A DNA stretch of 64,000 bases from an uncultured Alphaproteobacteria bacterium. Its GTDB lineage: Bacteria > Pseudomonadota > Alphaproteobacteria > Rhodobacterales > Rhodobacteraceae. The DNA lies in NCBI GenBank assembly GCA_913051655.1, contig CAJXHI010000008.1:1-64000 (forward strand), written 5' to 3'. The notes under the pieces were generated by a model. That model had not been told where the DNA came from. It saw nothing but the letters and a program-made list of their open reading frames with translations, and searched no databases. This document shows positions 32,357-45,923 of this stretch, one piece after another; position 1 is the first letter of the stretch, and every line of letters starts with the position of its first letter. A program made the position numbers and the translations under genes.

Positions 32357-33030
32357 TGTATTTCCCCAACTTTTTCGGCTTGTTTAGCGTCGTAAGAGCT
32401 CTTCTTTTCCTCATCGTCAACTTCGACCATTGTGCGCTAACTTACCCATTTTATCGACGAAGTTTGGTCAAGTAACCAATTCATCTTTCCTGTATCGTAT
32501 AATACGTTGGTTAGCAGTGATTGGATCATTTGCCGATCAAAGGGTGTTTATTTTATATAGGACAGATGTAGACGGATAATATTAGGCAAAGGCCCAGCCT
32601 GTGTAGGCTTTTGCTCATCCTGAAATTGTGGGTATATTTTGATTATATTCGAAAATATAATCACCCAATGAGAATCCATATTTATTTTTTTGGTGCCACG
32701 TTGACATAGCAGAAAGAAGTTTAGGTATTTGAGAACACCCGCAATTGGCATAAAGCCACGCTTAATACGGACGCGGTGATGTTACGAGACAGTGGACCGA
32801 TAAAAATTGTGATGGTCAAGTAGGAGCCGGGCTTGTGATTCTTCGAAACTTGGAGCGAGAAGAAATTTTTGATCACCTGATCGTTGTGACGCTTTGATTT
32901 GAGTGAACACGTATTGGAAGGGACAGGTTTCGCCGCGTGCAAGATTATGTCAATTATTATCTTAAATTTTACAATCTGCCTCGCATCAATGACAGTCACT
33001 TCTGCACTATATCTTATCTAAAAGGATATT

Positions 33031-33489
33031 ATGAAAATTGTTCTTGTATATCCAGAAATCCCACAGAATACGGGATCAATCGGACGAACCTGTGTGGCGT
33101 TGGATCTAGAACTGATCCTTATAAAGCCATATGGATTTTCATTAGATGAAAGAAAAGTGTCGCGCTCAGGTACACGGTACTGGGGAGATGTCGCTCTTTC
33201 AGAATATGACACTTGGGAGGCGTTTTTGGAGGCGCGTTGCCCGACACATGATCAGCTCTATTTTTTTGAAGAGGATGGGCAGGAAAGCTTTTACAATCCA
33301 ATTTATCGTGAGGATGCCTATCTGATCTTTGGGCGCGAGAGCAGCGGTTTGCCGCACCAGATTTTGCGCGGTATGGAAGACAGAATATTTCACATTCCCA
33401 TGCGCAATAATGCTGTAAAATCGCTCAATCTGTCCAATGCGGCGACCGCAGCGATCTATCAGGCGTTACGAGCCCAATTTCAAAGTTAG
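33031..33489 (+). CDS. trmL: tRNA (cytidine(34)-2'-O)-methyltransferase
   Basis: VLVYPEIPQNTGSIGRTCVAL, LIFGRESSGLPHQIL, IPMRNNAVKSLNLSNAATAAIYQALR (SPOUT knot). Confidence 0.95.
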   Translation: MKIVLVYPEIPQNTGSIGRTCVALDLELILIKPYGFSLDERKVSRSGTRYWGDVALSEYDTWEAFLEARCPTHDQLYFFEEDGQESFYNPIYREDAYLIFGRESSGLPHQILRGMEDRIFHIPMRNNAVKSLNLSNAATAAIYQALRAQFQS

Positions 33490-33893
33490 GGTTTTGGCGG
33501 GATGAGATAATCTTTGTCAGATACCTTTTCAAGCCAATCGGCCACCTGCCCATTCTGCGCCTCTTGGATTGCGATATGGGTCATGAAATGCATTGGGCTT
33601 GCGCCGTGCCAATGTTCTTCGCCTGGTGCGATCCAAATTGTGTCGCCCGTGTTCATCTCTTTTGGTGTCTCACTGCGCAGCCCGATCAATCCTGTGCCGC
33701 TTACAATATAAAGAGTTTGACCAAGGGGATGTGTATGCCACGCCGTGCGTGCGCCGGGCTCAAAGCTTACCTTAAGCGCCCTTACGCACGCAGGCGCTGG
33801 TGCCTCAACGATGGGATCTTGCCAGACGCGCCCCGTGAACCAATCTGAATCGGCCAATTTTGTGGGGCGCTCAAAATATTTGTGAATGTGCAT
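33486..33893 (-). CDS. Cupin-domain protein
   Basis: GARTAWHTHPLGQTLYIVSGTGLI...TIWIAPGEEHWHGASP. Confidence 0.85.
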   Translation of the reverse strand: MHIHKYFERPTKLADSDWFTGRVWQDPIVEAPAPACVRALKVSFEPGARTAWHTHPLGQTLYIVSGTGLIGLRSETPKEMNTGDTIWIAPGEEHWHGASPMHFMTHIAIQEAQNGQVADWLEKVSDKDYLIPPKP

Positions 33894-33909
33894 GAATGCA
33901 TCCTGCCTA

Positions 33910-34371
33910 TTAAAAAAATCGAGTCATTAGGGATGATTTACTTTCCAACCCTTGATGTTTAGCCTCTTTGCCAACTGGGATCTGCATTTCATAAACTCTC
34001 GGGTTAGGTGCGGAAATGCAAGGCTGGGCTTTTACAGCGGCATGCTGAAATTCGTCTTCTCTTTTGGGGACTGCCATTAAAAAAATATTCACCGCCTCGC
34101 GTAGGTCGCAGGTGGCCATGTTCCAGACAAACCACCCTGTTTCTTTTGTAATCACAACAGTATATGCGCTCTCCCCAGAAAAAAGTTGATTCGCGGGAAA
34201 TATCATCGCAGGTGGATCAAAAGCCAAATTTGTCCACTGACTAAAGGGGACACGATCGGTGGTGCCGTTTTTTGAAATCGTTGAAACCCGCCCAATTGGT
34301 CGGGGGACAGCGCAGGATTTGAATAGCGAACCCGGGAGTGGGCAGGATTCGCTTTGCGGGACATAGTGCAT
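33910..34371 (-). pseudogene. Flavin reductase-family (DIM6/NTAB) protein, C-terminally truncated
   Basis: MHYVPQSE...AVPRPIGRVSTISKNGTTDRVPFSQW...GWFVWNMATCDLREAVN; similarity ends near NPRVYEMQI and the ORF then stops early. Confidence 0.6.
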
Positions 34372-34467
34372 GTGCGCGTTCTTCTTTTTGTTACGATCAC
34401 TAGTGTAAGGGTGATCATTGCAGGTCGGATGCTATCCGTCCAATGGCAATATCGCCGCTCGGTGAAC

Positions 34468-35358
34468 TCACAACTCGGGCCAGTAAAGGCGCATGGGATT
34501 GGTAACCAAGAGTTTTTCCTGCTGCTGAACGGTGCGGGCAATGCGTGGAATATAATCCACCAGCTCACCGTCATCGGGCATATGGGACTTCATATTGGGA
34601 TGTGGCCAATCCGTTCCCCATAAAACACGCTCCTCAAATCGATCAACGATGGCCTGATAAAAGGGCAAAACATCATCATAAGGTGGTCCCGCAATGGTCA
34701 ACCGTTCTGGGCAGGTGACTTTGCTCCAGATCGAGGAATTGTTTTCCATAAGAGATATAAATCTCTTAAAATCATTGTGATATATTCCATTTTTGATGTC
34801 TGGGCGCCCGATGTGATCGATGACGATGATCCCCGGCAACTCCTGTAAAAAGGGTTCTAAATCTTCCAGATCTTTGGCTTCGAAATAGACAACGGTGGAC
34901 CATCCAAAGTCTTGTATCTTCTCAGCAATCTCGAGAAATACCGATTGTGGTGTTGCGTCTACCAGTCGTTTGACAAAGTTAAACCGCACGCCGCGCACAC
35001 CGGCATCATGCATGTCGCTTAGCTCTTCTTTTGTGATATCCTTTCCAACGCTTGCAATACCGCGCGCCATACCGCCTGAGGCACGGCATGCATCGACCAT
35101 CGCCTGGTTGTCTTTGCCATGGCATGTGGCTTGAACGACGACATTTCGTGTAAATCCTAAATGATCGCGCAGTTCGAAAAGTTTCTCTTTGCTTGCATTA
35201 CAGGGGGTGTATTTGCGCTCAGTTGCAAACGGAAATTCGGGTGTGGGGCCGAAGACATGACAATGCGCATCCACAGCTCCTTTAGGCAATTGAAAATCGG
35301 GTGCTTTGGGATCAGCGTGAAAGACAAGCCAATCTGGGTCCATGTGTTGCGGGGTCAT
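34468..35358 (-). CDS. ligI: 2-pyrone-4,6-dicarboxylate hydrolase (amidohydrolase_2)
   Basis: LPKGAVDAHCHVFGPTPEFPFATERKYTPCNASKEKLFELRDHLGFTRNVVVQATCHG; WGTDWPHPNMK. Confidence 0.93.
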   Translation of the reverse strand: MTPQHMDPDWLVFHADPKAPDFQLPKGAVDAHCHVFGPTPEFPFATERKYTPCNASKEKLFELRDHLGFTRNVVVQATCHGKDNQAMVDACRASGGMARGIASVGKDITKEELSDMHDAGVRGVRFNFVKRLVDATPQSVFLEIAEKIQDFGWSTVVYFEAKDLEDLEPFLQELPGIIVIDHIGRPDIKNGIYHNDFKRFISLMENNSSIWSKVTCPERLTIAGPPYDDVLPFYQAIVDRFEERVLWGTDWPHPNMKSHMPDDGELVDYIPRIARTVQQQEKLLVTNPMRLYWPEL

Positions 35359-36410
35359 GCGAAAATCTCTCCGTCCATCAATTTGCGCGCCGTTCTTAAA
35401 ATGGCGGCGGTGTTTATGTTGTCCTGATTGTCAAGTCCTGCGACCACGGTCATTTCTCCGCTGGGGTGTTCGATGGACAGATATCTTTCTGTGCCGCTGC
35501 CCCGCTGAGCGAGATCAAATGCGGTACTCTCTGGGATCAAGCAGGCAGTTGCAACGCTCACTGCGCCCAGCACTCCGATCGATTTATGGCAGCGATGGGG
35601 AATGAAGGTTCGGGTTGAAATTGCGCCGCTGTTTTCCGCGCGTGATACCATAGTCATTTTGGGCACAGTTTTTTTTGTCACATCCCCAAGGTTCATGATT
35701 GGGCCACAGGCAAGACGCAGCGCCTCGAGCTTTTGACGCAGTTCTGTGTTGGCCTCAAGTTCTAAGGATGTTTCATGACCGTTGATCCCGATATCCTCTG
35801 CACGCAGCACAACGCAGGGCATTCCGTTGTCAATCATTGTAACATCAATACCATTGATGGTGTCTTTGGCCTGACCACTGGGCAAAAGCGACCCGCAGCT
35901 GGAACCTGCCGTGTCCTGAAAGGTGAGCGCAATAGGAGCCGCCGTCCCTGGGACGCCATCAATGCTTGCGCCGCCTTCTTCGTTGATCTCTCCATTTGGA
36001 GTTTCAATGCGCGCCACCGCCATTTGCCCCGTATTTTCCATGAAAATACGGACCTCGGTCGTTGGGCTTTGTGTTTCTACAAGGCCACGCGCGATGGCAA
36101 AGGGACCAACACCTGCAAGAAGATTGCCGCAGTTTTGTGCGTCAGACACTACCGGTGCATCAACAGAGACCTGCAAAAAAAGATAATCGACATCGACCGC
36201 AGGTAGATCGGACTTTCGCACAACGGCGATTTTTGAGGTCAAGGGATCGCCGCCCCCCATACCATCTATTTGGCGCGGGTCGGGAGAGCCCATGGCGCGG
36301 ACCAAAAATGCATCACGCAGAGCTTGATTTTCTGGAAGATCTTCGGCCAGAAAATACCCCCCTTTGGATGTGCCCCCGCGCATCCACATGCAGCGCACAC
36401 CCTTAGACAT
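35355..36410 (-). CDS. ligU: 4-oxalomesaconate tautomerase (PrpF family)
   Basis: [40 protein letters not shown]; next to ligI/ligK. Confidence 0.9.
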   Translation of the reverse strand: MSKGVRCMWMRGGTSKGGYFLAEDLPENQALRDAFLVRAMGSPDPRQIDGMGGGDPLTSKIAVVRKSDLPAVDVDYLFLQVSVDAPVVSDAQNCGNLLAGVGPFAIARGLVETQSPTTEVRIFMENTGQMAVARIETPNGEINEEGGASIDGVPGTAAPIALTFQDTAGSSCGSLLPSGQAKDTINGIDVTMIDNGMPCVVLRAEDIGINGHETSLELEANTELRQKLEALRLACGPIMNLGDVTKKTVPKMTMVSRAENSGAISTRTFIPHRCHKSIGVLGAVSVATACLIPESTAFDLAQRGSGTERYLSIEHPSGEMTVVAGLDNQDNINTAAILRTARKLMDGEIFA

Positions 36411-37095
36411 ATTTCAAGCCCTGTTTGGCAAGTCGAGGGCGCATGTTATAAAGGTCTAGTCCAAGTTCACCGGCTTCAAACCGCGCGCGTTTGTCGTCTT
36501 CGTTGGCAACGCGGGCTTCAGCTTGGGCGAGTACATCTTTAGCTTCTTCGCGACGCACAACACAAACCCCATCATCATCTGCCAGAACTATATCGCCCGG
36601 GTGGATCAATGCATTCGCGCAGATGATCGGCACATTTACAGATCCAAGTGTTTCTTTAATGGTGCCTTGGGCACAGATGGCTTTGGACCAGACAGGAAAT
36701 CTCATCTCTTTAAGGTCTGCGACATCGCGCACCCCTGCATCAATGATTAATCCCCGACAGCCTCGAGCCAATGAAGAGGTCGCAAGCAAATCTCCAAAAT
36801 ACCCCGCATTTGACGAGTTAATTGTGCCTAACACCAAAATATCCCCTGCCTGCAATTGTTCGATGGCTACATGGATCATCCAGTTGTCACATGGGGGTGC
36901 AAGGATGGTCACAGCGGATCCCGCAATGCGTGCACCCGGATAGATGGGGCGCATGTAATCGGCTAAAAGCCCTTTGCGTCCTTGTGCTTCATGAACTGTG
37001 GAAACGCCGCAAGTGGCTAGTTCGTCAATGATCTTTTGATCTTCGCGCGCAATGTTTTGAACGACTAGTCCTGTTGTGCCTGGCTGAATGTTCAT
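36403..37095 (-). CDS. ligK: 4-carboxy-4-hydroxy-2-oxoadipate aldolase (RraA-like fold)
   Basis: [56 protein letters not shown]. Confidence 0.92.
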   Translation of the reverse strand: MNIQPGTTGLVVQNIAREDQKIIDELATCGVSTVHEAQGRKGLLADYMRPIYPGARIAGSAVTILAPPCDNWMIHVAIEQLQAGDILVLGTINSSNAGYFGDLLATSSLARGCRGLIIDAGVRDVADLKEMRFPVWSKAICAQGTIKETLGSVNVPIICANALIHPGDIVLADDDGVCVVRREEAKDVLAQAEARVANEDDKRARFEAGELGLDLYNMRPRLAKQGLKYV

Positions 37096-37850
37096 TCCAA
37101 TTCGTCCACGGTTCTTGGAAAGATCGTTTCAAATCCTTCCGCATATTTCGCTGCGCGGCCACCAGCCTGCCCACCCGAATTTCGTCGGAAGTGGTTGGCA
37201 CGATTTTCGGCGACGTTTTTATAGAAATGCCATAGGTGTTCTTGTCCCTGCATACATTGGATGGCGGCCCATTTTTTATCCCAAACACCTGAAATGTCCA
37301 AAAACACGGTTGGTTTCCAATTCATTTGTTCTGTTTGGTGGGGCTCAAAGAGGTAAAGTTGTGGTGCACTTAAAACTTTCTGACCAGGTTTATGACCCCA
37401 GGCCTGTGCGATCATCCTGCATTCCAAGGCAAAGGTCGTTGTATTCATATGATCCGTGTTATATGGATCCCATTTTGAATGGGACATCAAGAATTTTGGC
37501 TGAACTTCGCGGATCACATCGACCATACGATCCTGCGTTTCGCGCCCCAGATCCAGTGGGTAATCCCCTACATCAAAAAACCTGATGTCATTCACACCCA
37601 AGGCTGCCGCGGCATTTTCGGCTTCTACGCGCCGTGAAGCTTTGACTTTATGGAGCGTCATACCCTCTTCTTTCCAGAGCTTTGCGCTTTCACCGCGTTC
37701 GCCATAAGAAAGGCAAACGACCGTTACTTCATAGCCCTTTGATTGATGAAGCGCGATTGCTCCACCTGCACGCCATACAAAATCAGCTGAATGCGCGCTG
37801 ATCACGAGGGCAGTTTTTTTGTCTGACATAGCTATTTCCACCATTTGCAA
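37092..37850 (-). CDS. galB: 4-oxalomesaconate hydratase, PIG-L/LmbE-type (GalB-like)
   Basis: [40 protein letters not shown]; gene context. Confidence 0.88.
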   Translation of the reverse strand: MQMVEIAMSDKKTALVISAHSADFVWRAGGAIALHQSKGYEVTVVCLSYGERGESAKLWKEEGMTLHKVKASRRVEAENAAAALGVNDIRFFDVGDYPLDLGRETQDRMVDVIREVQPKFLMSHSKWDPYNTDHMNTTTFALECRMIAQAWGHKPGQKVLSAPQLYLFEPHQTEQMNWKPTVFLDISGVWDKKWAAIQCMQGQEHLWHFYKNVAENRANHFRRNSGGQAGGRAAKYAEGFETIFPRTVDELE

Positions 37851-37937
37851 AATTTTTACAACTTATATGCTAAATTGTTCCCAAGTCCTATTTCGAAATT
37901 TGCAGCGTTAAAAATGAACGGCTAAAGGCGGTGCAAT

Positions 37938-39070
37938 ATGAACAAACTTCACAACATAAACAGATGCGTTTTTCCAATGGCATTGCGCTTGGGGTCAATT
38001 TCCGACGCTGCGTATCGCTACAATTTATCTCAACCCGCAGCCACCCAAGCGCTTGCCCGTCTTAAGGAAGAAGTGGGCTCCACCTTGGTCAATTGATATC
38101 GGCCGTATTTTGGCGAGACGGAATGTGGTGGATTGTTTCGGCGCCGCGTGATTACGGCGCTCGCTCAGCCGAGAACGGGTGCGAGATATTTGCGCTCCGC
38201 ATCAGCAAAAGCCACGCGGCCCATCGGCAAATTGGAAAAATTGCTGACTGAAGCTCAATTGCGCACTTTGATTACCGCTGCAAACACCGGCAGTTTTATG
38301 CCTGCCGCGCGCCAATTGGGATTGTCACAACCTACGATCCACCGCTCAGCGACCGGATTAGAGGAGCTTGCGAAAACTACCCTCTTTTACGCCTGATCTT
38401 TGGGTGTGGCGCTAACACCTGTTGCCAGCGCTTTTGCCGAACAAGTAAAGCGCGCTAACGCCAAATTTTGCCAAGGCATAGAAGAGATTATGCATATTTT
38501 TGGAAGTGGCGAGGAGAGTTTTATTTTTGGCAGCCTACCTGTGGCACGCACGATGATCTTGCGCAAAGCTGCCAAGGCGATGATCAAAGAAGATAGACCG
38601 ATCTAAATCAGCGTCATGGATAGGCGCTACATGCAGCTTCTGCGCTCGCTCAGGGAAGAGATTTAGACTGTATGATCGGCGCCCTTTGTTTTCAGCCCAA
38701 GCGATGAAATTGCACAAGAAGTATTGTTTCAGGATAGGTTGGTGATTGTGGCCCATCCGTCCCACCCGCTGGCAGTGCGACGCAACATTCCTCTAGACCA
38801 CACGCTTTCCTATCCTTGGATTGCACCACCTAAAGAAACCCTTGCCGTACAGTAACTAATTGAAACACTTGGTATCGAACGTCTCGAAAAGACATCTGTG
38901 CGTGTCGTGTCATCCTCTGTTGCTTTTCTTCAAGGGATTTTGAACAAGGGGCCTTATATCTCTGTCGTCTCTAGACATTGGACTTACCTGTAGAAGGGGT
39001 TGCCGGCCCACATCCAGTCAGGCCAAGTTCGTTGAGTTTTTGCAGCAGCTCAGCAAAGATGTAGGTAAGA
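37938..39070 (+). pseudogene. LysR-family regulator with two N-terminal HTH repeats, multiply disrupted
   Basis: ...GSISDAAYRYNLSQPAATQALARLKEEVGSTLVN*... and ...TGSFMPAARQLGLSQPTIHRSATGLEELAKTTLFYA*SLGVALTPVASAFAEQ...; several in-frame stops plus a frameshift near 38660. Confidence 0.85.
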
Positions 39071-39194
39071 CGTAATTCGATATCTTACGCTTAGATAGAT
39101 TTTCTCAATACTCAAAGGAACATTTCAATTGGCCTATTACCGATCAAACTGGTAATGAGATAAAGCGCTTCTTGGGTGCCTGCTGGAGGAACAG

Positions 39195-41403
<2,209 letters not shown>

Positions 41404-41457
41404 GCGGATGTGATATGTGCGCTCCGGCTTTTTGAAGCCGGCAGTCGTATATGTCTT

Positions 41458-42447
41458 TTAACAATACCGTTCAGGTCCGACCCATTGTTTGGCGGAATAT
41501 CGGTCCCCATGTGCCCAACCGACCGGAAGCACATCATCAATCCGTGCCGCGATTTCAGCTGTGATCGTAAAATCGGCACCTTGCGCCAGTTCCTGTAAAT
41601 GGGCGATGTGGCGCGTTCCTGGGATCGCGGCGATATGATCCCCCTGTTGAAGCACCCAAGCAATCGCAAGACCCGCTGCCGAAATCGATAAATCTGCAGC
41701 CAAGCTACGAAATTTCACGTTAAATTTGAGGTTTTCGCTGAGGTTGGGTTCCATAAAGCGGGGGTTGTTCACGAGAAAATCCATTCTTTCAGCTGTTACG
41801 CGATTATGCGGGCGATCCGTCAAAAGAGACCTGCCCACTGGGGAAAAGGCTACAAATGTGGCGCCAATGTCTTTGCAGGCTTGGATGACTCCCAGTTCTG
41901 GTCCGCGGGTGGAGAGAGAATATTCCGACTGCACAGCCGCAACAGGATGGACCGCATGGGCGCGCCGCAAAGAAGAGGGCGCGATTTCGGAAAACCCGAC
42001 CGCCTTTACCTTGCCTGCTTTGACAAAACCTGCGAGCGCTTCGCTTACCTCTTCAATCTCAACCCGCGTGTCGCGCCGATGCACGTAATAAAGATCTATT
42101 GCCTCTATGTTGAGCCGGCGCAGACTTTCGTGCAGAGATTGCGTCATATGCTCTTTGGAATTGTTAAAGCGATATTCTGGATCGCGCGTGATGCCCACTT
42201 TGGTCGCTATTGTAAACGGGCAGGGGCTGCCGCGTGCCTTTAGCCACCCCCCAATCACATTTTCAGACCGCCCCATACCATAGACATTTGCCGTATCAAT
42301 ATGCGTGATGCCCATCTCCAAACACGCATCCAGAACTTTTGCAGAGTTTTGATCATAGGCAGGCCCATAGAAATCCGTAAATGACATGGCACCATAGCCA
42401 AGCGCATTCACCTTTGGGCCGTGTTGACCAAGCTGGCGTAGGTTCAT
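41458..42447 (-). CDS. Aldo/keto reductase
   Basis: MNLRQLGQHGPKVNALGYGAMSFTDFYGP; DTANVYGMGRSENVIGGWLK; start reassigned from 42528. Confidence 0.9.
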   Translation of the reverse strand: MNLRQLGQHGPKVNALGYGAMSFTDFYGPAYDQNSAKVLDACLEMGITHIDTANVYGMGRSENVIGGWLKARGSPCPFTIATKVGITRDPEYRFNNSKEHMTQSLHESLRRLNIEAIDLYYVHRRDTRVEIEEVSEALAGFVKAGKVKAVGFSEIAPSSLRRAHAVHPVAAVQSEYSLSTRGPELGVIQACKDIGATFVAFSPVGRSLLTDRPHNRVTAERMDFLVNNPRFMEPNLSENLKFNVKFRSLAADLSISAAGLAIAWVLQQGDHIAAIPGTRHIAHLQELAQGADFTITAEIAARIDDVLPVGWAHGDRYSAKQWVGPERYC

Positions 42448-42599
42448 TGTTAATCTCTCCTTGCTGGGGGCTGAGCTGTCAAAAAATTTGTCTTGATCTG
42501 TTCTTATAACATGTGTTGGCTTGTGCAAGAGGGGCTGAGCAAAGGTTCATTGCACCAAGGCACCTGTCATTGAAACAAAATTGGGAATGATTGTCGTTA

Positions 42600-45500
42600 A
42601 TGAAAGTCTTTTCTGCCAAAAACCGACCGGTGCATTTAGGGCCTTATCCCGTGGAAAGGTTAAAACGTACTTCAAAGGTTGATCTGTCATCCGTTCCAGA
42701 CATGGCGCCCTTGACCTTTCGAAGAACCGAGATGCCTGAAAATATCGTCAATGCGATGGGCGAATATCAGGCGATGCTGGATGCGATCCGTGATGGTTTG
42801 ATCAATAACATAGAAGCGGTTATTCCCCAAGATCCTCGAATTCGCGCAGATCACCTAAAGGCCTTTGGATATTTCAACGATGCAGCGATGATCGGCATTT
42901 GTGCCCTGCCAGACGTGGCCCTTTTGGACCAACCAATTCTAAACCCCGATATTGATCGATTGGCCGACGCGCTGCGTACGCGGCAGACCAAAACGCTTGC
43001 CTCTGGGATTGATGTGATCATGGCTGATTTGAAGGATTCAATGGAAGCGCCCCCGAGCACGATAGAGGACCACACCCACGCCGTTGTGTTTTTGTATGAC
43101 AATCCAAGAGCGTTTCAGCAGAATGAAGCGGGATGCGATTGGCTTTGTGATGCGCATGCGCATCGAGCCTCACTTCGCGCAAGTGAGACAACCTCTGTAT
43201 TGGCTAATTACATTCGCCTTTTAGGATTTGATGCCAAATCTCATTCTGCTTCTGCGAGTGATGTGAATCTCAATTCCTTGGCTGTCGCGGCAGGTCTTGT
43301 GTGGGTGAAGGATGGTGCATTAGTTGCGCCCTTTGTCAGGCACAATTTTGGCCTTGGCGCGATTACCTGTAGGATGGACCTTGCCGTTGATCTTCCATTG
43401 GCGCCACCCTCTCAACAGACATGGCTAAGCGCCCAATGGGCTTCATGGTGGCTTGGGACAGGAGGCAACAAAACTGTTTGGAATAACGATCCATATAAAC
43501 GCCGGCGCTTTGTAGATGGGCCACATCCTTTTGAAACTTTAAAGCGTGCGGAAAAACCCACCACATTTATTGACGAGGAGCACGTGGCGCGGGTGCCCAA
43601 ACGCACCGACATGTTTGCCCGTGCCCAATTCGGGGATATGGGAAAAACGCTTCAAGAAGGCGCCAAGGGAGGTTATTATGCTCGTAAATCTGCGCCCTCG
43701 TTCGCGCAGCGGCGTGCCTTGGGCGCTTTTGTTCTTTTGCAGGATGGGCTGCCGAATCCTGACGGTACGCGTCCGACGGATTCAAAGCGAAATGCGGATA
43801 ACCTTAAGGCTACGTCCTACTTTTTGGGTGTTGATGCTGTGGGGTTATCACGTTGTCCAGATTGGGCGTGGTATTCGCATGATGCAACAGGAGAAAAAAT
43901 TGATCCCCCCCATCCAAACGCCATTTCTATGATCGTTGATCAGGGATTTGAGACGATGGAAGGCGCCTCTGGCGATGATTGGATTTCCGTGGCGCAATCT
44001 ATGCGGGCATATCTAAGATTTTCGTTATTGGGTGGCGTAATAGCGAAGCAAATTCGCAACCTTGGATATAAGGCAAAAGCACACAGTGTGATGGATGGGG
44101 ATGTCTTGCAGCCGCCATTGTTGCTTCTTTCGGGTCTTGGAGAGGTCAGTCGGATCGGCGAAGTGATCCTGAATCCTTATCTGGGTCCTCGACTGAAATC
44201 GGGTATTGTGACGACGGATATACCGATGACTCACGACAAACCAATTGATTTTGGTCTGCAGAATTTCTGCGAAACCTGCAACAAATGTGCGCGTGAGTGT
44301 CCTTCAGGTGCGATTACAGCCGGACCCAAACTGATGTTCAATGGCTATGAGATTTGGAAGTCTGATAGTCAGAAATGCGCTACCTACAGGATTACAACAG
44401 AGGGCGGGGCAATGTGTGGGCGCTGTATGAAAACATGCCCTTGGAATTTGGAAGGTCTGTTTGCCGAAGCACCGTTTCGTTGGGCCGCATCAAACCTTCC
44501 AAAGCTTGCAAAGCCCTTGGCAAAACTTGATGATATGGTCGGTCGGGGTGAGTTGAACGATGTCAAAAAATGGTGGTGGGATATCGAACTTTACGAAGAC
44601 GGCGGCTATAAGCCTGCAAGAAAACCCATCAATCGACGCGCGTTGAGCAAAAATCTTGACCTCAAATACGAAGATCAGACGCTCGCTGTTTATCCCGCTC
44701 ATCTCGCGCCACATCCGTGGCCCTATCCATTTATCATGGATCGCGAAAAAGGGATTGAAGCTTATGAGAAGATGATTAGCGCCGAGGAGTATCAAAAACA
44801 GCTTTCAAGTGGCAGTTTAAGCCCTGTGCATCGGTATTCTGCATCAGGAACATCACCAGTTTTGCGGGTAGAAGTCAGCCATGTTGAAAAAATGACTGAT
44901 GCAATTACCAAATATGAATTTAAATCGCTTGACGGAAAGGAATTACCTGCGTGGAGCGCAGGCGCGCATCTTGACGTTTTAGTGGCCCCTGAATTTCTGC
45001 GGCAATATTCCATGTCAGGCGATCCTGCCAATAGCGAGCGATATCAAATTGGCGTTCTAAGAGAAGACGGTGGTCGGGGGGGCTCAAAAACGATGCACCG
45101 GATTTTCAGACCTGGACGCAAGGTGTTTATCTCAAAACCCATCAACCATTTTGAGCTAGCGGAGTGCGCATCAAAAACCTTTCTTATGGGGGGTGGGATT
45201 GGGGTCACACCCATGATCGCTTTTGCTCATCAGCTTTTTGCGAAGGAAAAAGAATTTGAGCTTCATTACTCTGCACGTCAGGAAAATAGCGCAGGATACC
45301 TACTTGATTTGGCCGCAGTTCCGTGGGCTGACCGAGTGAAATATCACTTTAGTTCGCAAGGGCAATATGCTGATTTTACAAGGATTTTAAAGGGCTATCG
45401 TAAAGATTGGCACGTCTATGCTTGCGGCCCGCATCGTTATATGGAAGGCGTCATTGAGGCAGCTTTGGCAGAGGGTTTCCCAGAAGATGCAACACACGTC

Positions 45501-45806
45501 GAATATTTTTCCACCCCCGAAATACCTGAATACGAAAACCACGCCTTTACGCTGAAATTAGAAAAATCAGATAAAGAGATAGCAGTCCCTGCGGATAAGG
45601 ACGCTGCGACTGTTTTGGTAGAACATGGATATGCAGTGGATTTAAAATGCTCGGATGGTATTTGCGGTGTTTGTCAGTGTGGCCTTTTATATGGAGAGGT
45701 GGAGCATCGCGATTTTGTCCTGTCAAAAAAGCAGCGGCAATCAACCATAATCCTCTGCCAAAGTCGTGCCGCAAAGGCGGGGGGCATTTTGCATATTGAT
45801 TTGTGA
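42600..45806 (+). CDS. rdhA: Self-sufficient reductive dehalogenase (RdhA-FMN/NAD(P)H reductase-2Fe-2S fusion, BhbA/NpRdhA type)
   Basis: CETCNKCARECPSGAI and KCATYRITTEGGAMCGRCMKTCPWN 4Fe-4S motifs; LRQYSMSGDPANSERYQIGVLRE...GGGIGVTPMIAF reductase; CSDGICGVCQCG...C plant-type 2Fe-2S. Confidence 0.92.
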   Translation: MKVFSAKNRPVHLGPYPVERLKRTSKVDLSSVPDMAPLTFRRTEMPENIVNAMGEYQAMLDAIRDGLINNIEAVIPQDPRIRADHLKAFGYFNDAAMIGICALPDVALLDQPILNPDIDRLADALRTRQTKTLASGIDVIMADLKDSMEAPPSTIEDHTHAVVFLYDNPRAFQQNEAGCDWLCDAHAHRASLRASETTSVLANYIRLLGFDAKSHSASASDVNLNSLAVAAGLVWVKDGALVAPFVRHNFGLGAITCRMDLAVDLPLAPPSQQTWLSAQWASWWLGTGGNKTVWNNDPYKRRRFVDGPHPFETLKRAEKPTTFIDEEHVARVPKRTDMFARAQFGDMGKTLQEGAKGGYYARKSAPSFAQRRALGAFVLLQDGLPNPDGTRPTDSKRNADNLKATSYFLGVDAVGLSRCPDWAWYSHDATGEKIDPPHPNAISMIVDQGFETMEGASGDDWISVAQSMRAYLRFSLLGGVIAKQIRNLGYKAKAHSVMDGDVLQPPLLLLSGLGEVSRIGEVILNPYLGPRLKSGIVTTDIPMTHDKPIDFGLQNFCETCNKCARECPSGAITAGPKLMFNGYEIWKSDSQKCATYRITTEGGAMCGRCMKTCPWNLEGLFAEAPFRWAASNLPKLAKPLAKLDDMVGRGELNDVKKWWWDIELYEDGGYKPARKPINRRALSKNLDLKYEDQTLAVYPAHLAPHPWPYPFIMDREKGIEAYEKMISAEEYQKQLSSGSLSPVHRYSASGTSPVLRVEVSHVEKMTDAITKYEFKSLDGKELPAWSAGAHLDVLVAPEFLRQYSMSGDPANSERYQIGVLREDGGRGGSKTMHRIFRPGRKVFISKPINHFELAECASKTFLMGGGIGVTPMIAFAHQLFAKEKEFELHYSARQENSAGYLLDLAAVPWADRVKYHFSSQGQYADFTRILKGYRKDWHVYACGPHRYMEGVIEAALAEGFPEDATHVEYFSTPEIPEYENHAFTLKLEKSDKEIAVPADKDAATVLVEHGYAVDLKCSDGICGVCQCGLLYGEVEHRDFVLSKKQRQSTIILCQSRAAKAGGILHIDL

Positions 45807-45923
45807 CTTTTACAAAGGGATGTGTACTAGAATAGTAGTAAAGATCACTAGCGTCTAACTTCACGAGCGCTTTGAAACCATGGCAGCGTAGGATTGCAAG
45901 CAATCTACGTGAAAGTTCTCATA

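Noticed and set aside
34354-37585. Long plus-strand ORFs antisense to ligI-ligU-ligK-galB
   Set aside because: Spurious mirror ORFs of the higher-GC catabolic genes.
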